The notes under the pieces are model-generated. The model did no database searches and had not been told where the DNA came from. It saw only the letters and a program-made list of their open reading frames with translations. Below, piece after piece: positions 62,901 to 64,000 of a stretch of 64,000 bases of DNA; position 1 is the first letter of the stretch, and every line of letters starts with the position of its first letter. The stretch is from Galbula dea. Its lineage: Eukaryota > Chordata > Aves > Piciformes > Galbulidae. Both the position numbers and the translations under genes were made by a program. The stretch is from positions 4,684,156 to 4,748,155 of the forward strand of contig VWZX01004666.1 in the NCBI GenBank assembly GCA_013399015.1, written 5' to 3'.

Positions 62901-62936
62901 CGTCTTGCTTCCTCCGTTTCATTTTTCCAATCCGAG
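17861..62936 (-). CDS. RNF220: RNF220, RING-type E3 ubiquitin ligase (last nine coding exons)
   Basis: Nine minus-strand exons join in phase to about 275 residues ending in DLRRIYL, the C-terminal part of RNF220 (human 566 aa). In order: basic ARIGKMKRRKQDEG; a C-x2-C-x13-H-x3-C zinc finger; FEEYEWCGQKRIRATTLLEG; an acidic segment with DSDADLDVDGDD; a Ser/Thr-rich linker; a coiled-coil-like FEALKARVRELERQL; and a C3HC4 RING (CLIC, CWHVHCEEC, CPQC) split over three exons. In mammals RNF220 ubiquitinates SIN3B, stabilises beta-catenin with USP7, and acts with ZC4H2 on neural-patterning transcription factors. The N-terminal exons lie beyond the right edge. All RING ligands are present and there is no frameshift. 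Confidence 0.98.
21085..21300. promoter_or_regulatory. Candidate conserved noncoding element
   Basis: The block includes CTTAATTAAAATTTGGCAAG, TGATTGATCC, GGCTAATCACTT, TATTAATGAG and GTCATTAGGG, followed by GGCGTGACGTC (a CRE-like TGACGTC core). It has dense homeobox-type cores, no repeat signature and no open frame. The role is inferred. Confidence 0.35.
23940..24600. promoter_or_regulatory. Candidate conserved noncoding elements (two blocks)
   Basis: Block 23960-24300 has CCTATTAACTCC, GCGATTATTACAC, CCTTAATTAG and CCATTAAATTCATAAA. Block 24480-24600 has GGTTTAATAAATTGG, CTTATTAATTGC and CCTAATATG. These are low-repeat, AT-rich islands in a GC-richer intron; conservation is untested. Confidence 0.35.
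26146..26220 (-). CDS. RNF220: RNF220 exon: RING core
   Basis: This 75-nt exon (acceptor TCCTCAG, donor ACTCTG|GTGAGG) encodes DSYTMPLTSIQCWHVHCEEC and WLRTL. It supplies ligands C3, H4, C5 and C6 of the RING and the tryptophan after CEEC, which in mammalian RNF220 is needed for ligase activity. Confidence 0.97.
26221..27325 (-). other. RNF220 intron between RING exons
   Basis: A 1.1-kb intron dividing the RING codons. I see nothing distinctive in it. Confidence 0.7.
27326..27434 (-). CDS. RNF220: RNF220 exon: helix and first RING cysteines
   Basis: This 109-nt exon (acceptor CTTTTGCAG, donor CATG|GTGAGT) encodes ITEDSAVTTFEALKARVREL and ERQLSRGDRYKCLICM. It has a heptad-like Leu/Val pattern, then the first two RING zinc ligands (CLIC). 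Confidence 0.97.
29595..29960. promoter_or_regulatory. Candidate conserved noncoding element with repeated GGACAATCAAT
   Basis: CpG-retaining unique sequence (CATCGGCC, TTTCGG, ATAATCGC, TGCGTGCATCACGC) with GGACAATCAAT at 29774-29784 and 29861-29871. It also has ATTGATTTAGTTATTATC and several TAAT cores. ATTGATTG is PBX/HOX-like. The regulatory role is inferred. Confidence 0.45.
31400..31560. promoter_or_regulatory. Candidate conserved noncoding element
   Basis: ACATTAGCATGCATGTG, CCAAATTAAATCGAGC, GGGCAATCAC and TTCCGTTAATTAAATTATC lie within 150 bp, with preserved CpGs and no repeat character. Confidence 0.4.
31960..32200. promoter_or_regulatory. Candidate conserved noncoding element
   Basis: Unique AT-rich block with CATTCCATAAATTTTTAC, CACTGATTAAATGCACC and CACCAATAAAATTTCATGG. 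CATTCC is a TEAD-like core. Interpretation rests on composition only. Confidence 0.3.
33410..33740. promoter_or_regulatory. Candidate conserved noncoding element
   Basis: Contains TTTATTTAGC repeats, GGCAAGCATGCCAATTTATTG (a near palindrome), GATTAATGTACG and GTAATTATAG. No open frame or mobile-element signature is visible. Confidence 0.3.
33770..33787 (+). repeat. CA dinucleotide microsatellite
   Basis: About nine CA units; short and simple. Confidence 0.9.
33944..34145 (-). repeat. Inverted paired element, copy A
   Basis: The minus strand of this interval aligns with 35750-35935 on the plus strand, at about 84% by eye over roughly 190 bp with two small gaps. Near-identical cores are GTTCTGTGTTACA, TGAATTCTTC, TCATTAAATTC, GGGAATCTTTACC, AGCTCCCCTCAGTGGTA and GTGCATGCAAGTGTAAGA. 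It belongs to no repeat family I recognise. Confidence 0.9.
35750..35935 (+). repeat. Inverted paired element, copy B
   Basis: Partner of copy A in opposite orientation, 1.6 kb away in the same intron. Relative to A it lacks one base near 35853 and three bases near 35880. Similarity starts at CTTCTGTAAAG and fades after GTGTAAGA, so both ends look like true element boundaries rather than a large duplication. Confidence 0.9.
36000..36115. promoter_or_regulatory. Candidate conserved noncoding element
   Basis: AT-rich unique block just beyond copy B with TTTTTAATAGTATTTC, CTTACTAACTATAG and GAGCCGTAATTACAATC. Function is inferred. Confidence 0.3.
38030..38560. promoter_or_regulatory. Candidate conserved noncoding elements
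   Basis: 38045-38230 has AAATACAATTGC, AAGATAATTATAAAGGG and GGGATTTAATGC with CpGs retained. 38385-38560 has CCTGATTAATGATG, CAGATTAGAG and AGAGAATTATTAAATAAAC. Neither has an open frame nor repeat features. Confidence 0.4.
39327..39516 (+). repeat. Direct duplication, two copies of about 65-72 bp
   Basis: Copy 1 (39327-39391) and copy 2 (39445-39516) share TGGGACCAG, TACCTGTGGCTGCCATCT and AATGCAGATGAGGTCAAC in order, with an extra 7 bases in copy 2. The copies are 53 bp apart. Confidence 0.85.
39760..40260. promoter_or_regulatory. Candidate conserved noncoding elements
   Basis: 39790-40020 carries GATCAATACGTGGATCGC, GCTAATTCTATTAGGC, AATGCTAATCAGAC, ACACGCCAATCAATAATAC and TTATAAACAATGG (SOX-like ACAATGG). 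40090-40250 has a GCCATATATCATG motif and TTATCAATTAATTTAAC. CpGs are retained in an AT-rich setting. The role is inferred. Confidence 0.45.
42471..42549 (-). CDS. RNF220: RNF220 exon: EMPSTSNGESSKQE segment
   Basis: This 79-nt exon (acceptor CCTCAACAG, donor GAAAA|GTGAGT) encodes EMPSTSNGESSKQETMQKTC and KNSDIE, a Ser- and Lys-rich linker before the coiled-coil-like helix. Confidence 0.95.
42550..44153 (-). other. RNF220 intron (1.6 kb)
   Basis: Mostly unremarkable. The block 43390-43580 is TAAT-rich (TTTTATTATTC, GGCATTAAATAAA, CTTAATGCCATTAGC, AAATAATGCATGC) and may be a regulatory element. Confidence 0.5.
44154..44209 (-). CDS. RNF220: RNF220 exon: STRITPEFSKWASD segment
   Basis: This 56-nt microexon-sized exon (acceptor CTTGTAG, donor GATG|GTGAGT) encodes GGTPSTRITPEFSKWASD. 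It was found by phase and by the diagnostic peptide; it is too short to stand out otherwise. Confidence 0.94.
44210..45896 (-). other. RNF220 intron with SINE-like remnants
   Basis: GTTTTACAGATGGGCAAAC at 44871-44889 resembles the MIR 3' segment. An imperfect tRNA B-box-like GTTCGATTCTGG (minus, about 45470) could be another SINE trace. No gene is seen. Confidence 0.4.
45897..45983 (-). CDS. RNF220: RNF220 exon: YTEADVIPC segment
   Basis: This 87-nt exon (acceptor TGTGCTCAG, donor AAA|GTAAGT) encodes YTEADVIPCTGEEPGEAKER and EALRGAVL. Its length is divisible by three with matching phases, so it could be skipped without a frameshift. Confidence 0.95.
45984..47000 (-). other. RNF220 intron (1.0 kb)
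   Basis: Plain intron; nothing distinctive except the weak donor at its start (GTATCG, 47000 downward). Confidence 0.6.
47001..47097 (-). CDS. RNF220: RNF220 exon: acidic segment
   Basis: This 97-nt exon (acceptor TTTCTTCCAG) encodes SGFIMCSGKENPDSDADLDV and DGDDTLEYGKP. The donor is CACA|GTATCG, with weak +4 to +6 positions. Both junctions carry the phase required by the neighbouring exons, so the boundary is well supported despite the weak donor. Confidence 0.94.
52870..53430. promoter_or_regulatory. Candidate conserved noncoding elements
   Basis: 52900-52960 has CTAATTTAATCAATTGATC and CCTATTGATTGC. 53130-53430 has AAATTATTTACAG, CTATCGATTGGG, GGACAATCAAT (53226-53236), GCAATTATCC and a CpG-rich tail (CCGGGC, CTCGATAATACG, ACCGCTGAGCG). 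The combination of TAAT/ATTG cores and preserved CpGs outside a CpG island is typical of constrained enhancers; this is an inference. Confidence 0.45.
53990..54570. promoter_or_regulatory. Candidate conserved noncoding element
   Basis: AT-rich unique sequence with ATTACGTAAATC, GGTTTAGTTAATTG, GCATTACCAACAATCCGG, TGATATTAACATAC and TGTATATAACATTATG. No repeat is recognisable. Confidence 0.3.
56470..56660. promoter_or_regulatory. Candidate conserved noncoding element, CpG-retaining
   Basis: GCAATCTAATTCC, TTCAATCACATTAAGCACGC, CTGCCGCTCG, GTGCGATCGATAAAC and CCCGTCC cluster in about 190 bp inside an otherwise CpG-poor intron. Confidence 0.35.
58490..58880. promoter_or_regulatory. Candidate conserved noncoding element
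   Basis: CACCATTAGAACTG, AAATTAATGAGACACGG, GGCATTATTAGAGC, GGGGTTAATGAGG, GCTATAAATTAACAATTC and AAAAGTCGCCTTAACGC lie within 390 bp. It is unique sequence without coding potential; conservation is untested. Confidence 0.42.
59767..60135 (-). mobile_element. CR1 LINE, 3' end, truncated
   Basis: The plus strand starts ATAGAATCACAGAATTGTCA and continues GTTGGAAGGGACC, then GGCAGGGACACCCTCCACTG and CTCTGGGCAACCTGTTACAG. It ends near CTCCAGACTGAACAGCCCCA. This is the reverse complement of the avian CR1 3' end, so the element lies on the minus strand, the same sense as RNF220. Relative to the usual CR1 it lacks a stretch after CTTGTAGGCC. No reverse-transcriptase coding remains. Confidence 0.95.
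60950..61280. promoter_or_regulatory. Candidate conserved noncoding element
   Basis: TACATTCACCAATAAAGC, GCCATAATTCAC, CTCATTTATCAACC, GTGATAAATGCACAATTGGC, TTTTAATATTTTATGC and TAAAGCGACTTAGC lie in a repeat-free block close to an RNF220 exon. The role is inferred. Confidence 0.4.
61654..61786 (-). CDS. RNF220: RNF220 exon: REGSCMTEDD to EGGFRG
   Basis: This 133-nt exon (acceptor CTGTGCAG, donor CGAG|GTGCGC) encodes REGSCMTEDDSVDIENENGN and RFEEYEWCGQKRIRATTLLE, then GGFRG across the junction. It is a highly conserved part of the RNF220 middle region. The donor departs from consensus at +4 and +5. Confidence 0.96.
61787..62814 (-). other. RNF220 intron (1.0 kb)
   Basis: Unremarkable intron sequence; nothing further seen. 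Confidence 0.6.
62815..62936 (-). CDS. RNF220: RNF220 exon: basic region and C2-H-C zinc finger
   Basis: This 122-nt exon (acceptor CCATGCAG, donor AAG|GTAGAG) encodes RIGKMKRRKQDEGQ followed by VCPLCSRPLSGSEEEMSRHV and EQCLAK. The spacing Cys-x2-Cys-x13-His-x3-Cys resembles a small ubiquitin-binding-type zinc finger. The KRRK run could be a nuclear localisation signal. It is the most 5' RNF220 exon in the window. Confidence 0.95.
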
Positions 62937-64000
62937 CTGCATGGAGAAACCAGGGAAGGAAAACAAAACAAATTAAAAAAAAAAAGGGAAAAAAAAAGAT
63001 GAAATGTCAAGTTTGTAGATCCACTCTTCTCTCTATAAAAATAATATAATAAACCCTTGACAGAAAGGGTAAAATTTCACACCAGAAAATCCCACCGCAA
63101 GTCACTACTGACACCTCTGTAAGCAGTACAGACTGTTACCTAGCATTTTCCAGATTAAACCTGTAGCCCATGGCTGAGTAGAGCCTGATTTCAGAAAGGC
63201 AGCTATTCACAATTAATAACTAGCAGAGCAAATACCTGCTGCACATCCCCAGTTAAAAGTTACTCAAAGGGTTAAATACTTTCTCTTGGAAGTTTGAAAT
63301 TGTTTTCAAATTTGAGTGGTCAACCCACTGAATTCTGTTCTAAATTTTGCATTCTAAGTCCAAGACCCACCCACCAACACATCTATTCCCTATACAAGAT
63401 CTTGCTCAGACCTTCTTCCTTGCATAGAAGGATGACGTAGCACCCAAAAAGCCTTGGATGACGTATATCACAGTCACTTGCAGGACCCTGAATAGTTTCT
63501 TCACAGAACACCATGCACAAGTCAGAGCAGCATTTTAGTAGCAGGCAATATTTATGGAAAGATCTTTGCTGTAAAAAAGCATTACCTATGCTAGACAGCT
63601 TCTGGCTCTCTGTTGTTTTATTTCAATATTTTCAAACAGAGAAAAACTGGGGGCTACACTACCTTTCTGAGGGCACACACTGGGAAACAAACATGTTAGG
63701 AATCACAAAGATCAGGAAAAGCAGCCAAGGCAGCCTGTTGCTTAATCCAATCTCTGGTTAATTTGAGTCATCATTTAATGTGATCAAAACATCTGGAACC
63801 AAATCATTTGCATTAAAAAGAACTTCTGTCCTTTATTATGATGGCTTTAGGCAGGTATTACCGAATAACTCAATCACTGGCTGCAGGGAAGTTGCTGTTT
63901 AATTAATAAGGAAGGTCAAAATTCTGAATGAGAGACAAGGAAATGCCCAAGGAAACCCCATGTGATAATGAGAGATGACACCACCGAAAAGCTGCGTTAG
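62937..64000 (-). other. RNF220 upstream intron, right edge
   Basis: Intron upstream of the zinc-finger exon, running off the window. The block 63730-63940 is TAAT-rich with a POU octamer ATTTGCAT (63806-63813) and GCTGTTTAATTAATAAGG, a candidate regulatory element. Confidence 0.5.

Overview
The window is vertebrate nuclear DNA and almost certainly avian. It contains interrupted genes with GT-AG introns, a CpG-island promoter, one clear CR1 retrotransposon 3' end (about 59767-60135), and very few other interspersed repeats. The gene set and order match the ARMH1 - TMEM53 - RNF220 block of human 1p34.1, seen here in the opposite orientation. I identified all three genes from remembered protein similarity read through the exons, not from a search. 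The species cannot be named.

Layout. (1) About 1-2078, minus strand: the first three coding exons of ARMH1; the rest of the gene lies beyond the left edge. (2) 4700-5800: a CpG island and head-to-head promoter between ARMH1 (leftward) and TMEM53 (rightward). It has CCAAT, GC-box and ETS-like sites and a sharp reversal of strand G/C bias, followed by a G-rich minisatellite of about 37 bp period. (3) 5520-8616, plus strand: complete TMEM53 in three coding exons, with a possible long 3' UTR reaching a strong polyadenylation signal at 12092. (4) 12.1-17 kb: a GC-rich stretch between the convergent 3' ends of TMEM53 and RNF220, with two blocks that look like conserved noncoding elements. (5) 17861-62936, minus strand: the last nine coding exons of RNF220, a RING E3 ubiquitin ligase. 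They encode about 275 residues, from a C2-H-C zinc finger through the acidic middle region to the C-terminal RING. All exon phases join without a break. The upstream exons are beyond the right edge.

Most of the window (about 45 kb) is RNF220 intron. The introns are repeat-poor and carry many AT-rich, TAAT-rich, CpG-retaining blocks that look like conserved noncoding regulatory elements of a developmental locus. Conservation cannot be measured here, so these are inferences. The most unusual structure is a pair of inverted copies of a roughly 190-bp element (33944-34145 and 35750-35935). They are about 84% identical by eye and lie 1.6 kb apart in the 15-kb intron. Their mismatches do not behave like codon evolution, so they look like a duplicated noncoding element able to form a long RNA hairpin in the RNF220 pre-mRNA. 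No new protein-coding system was found.
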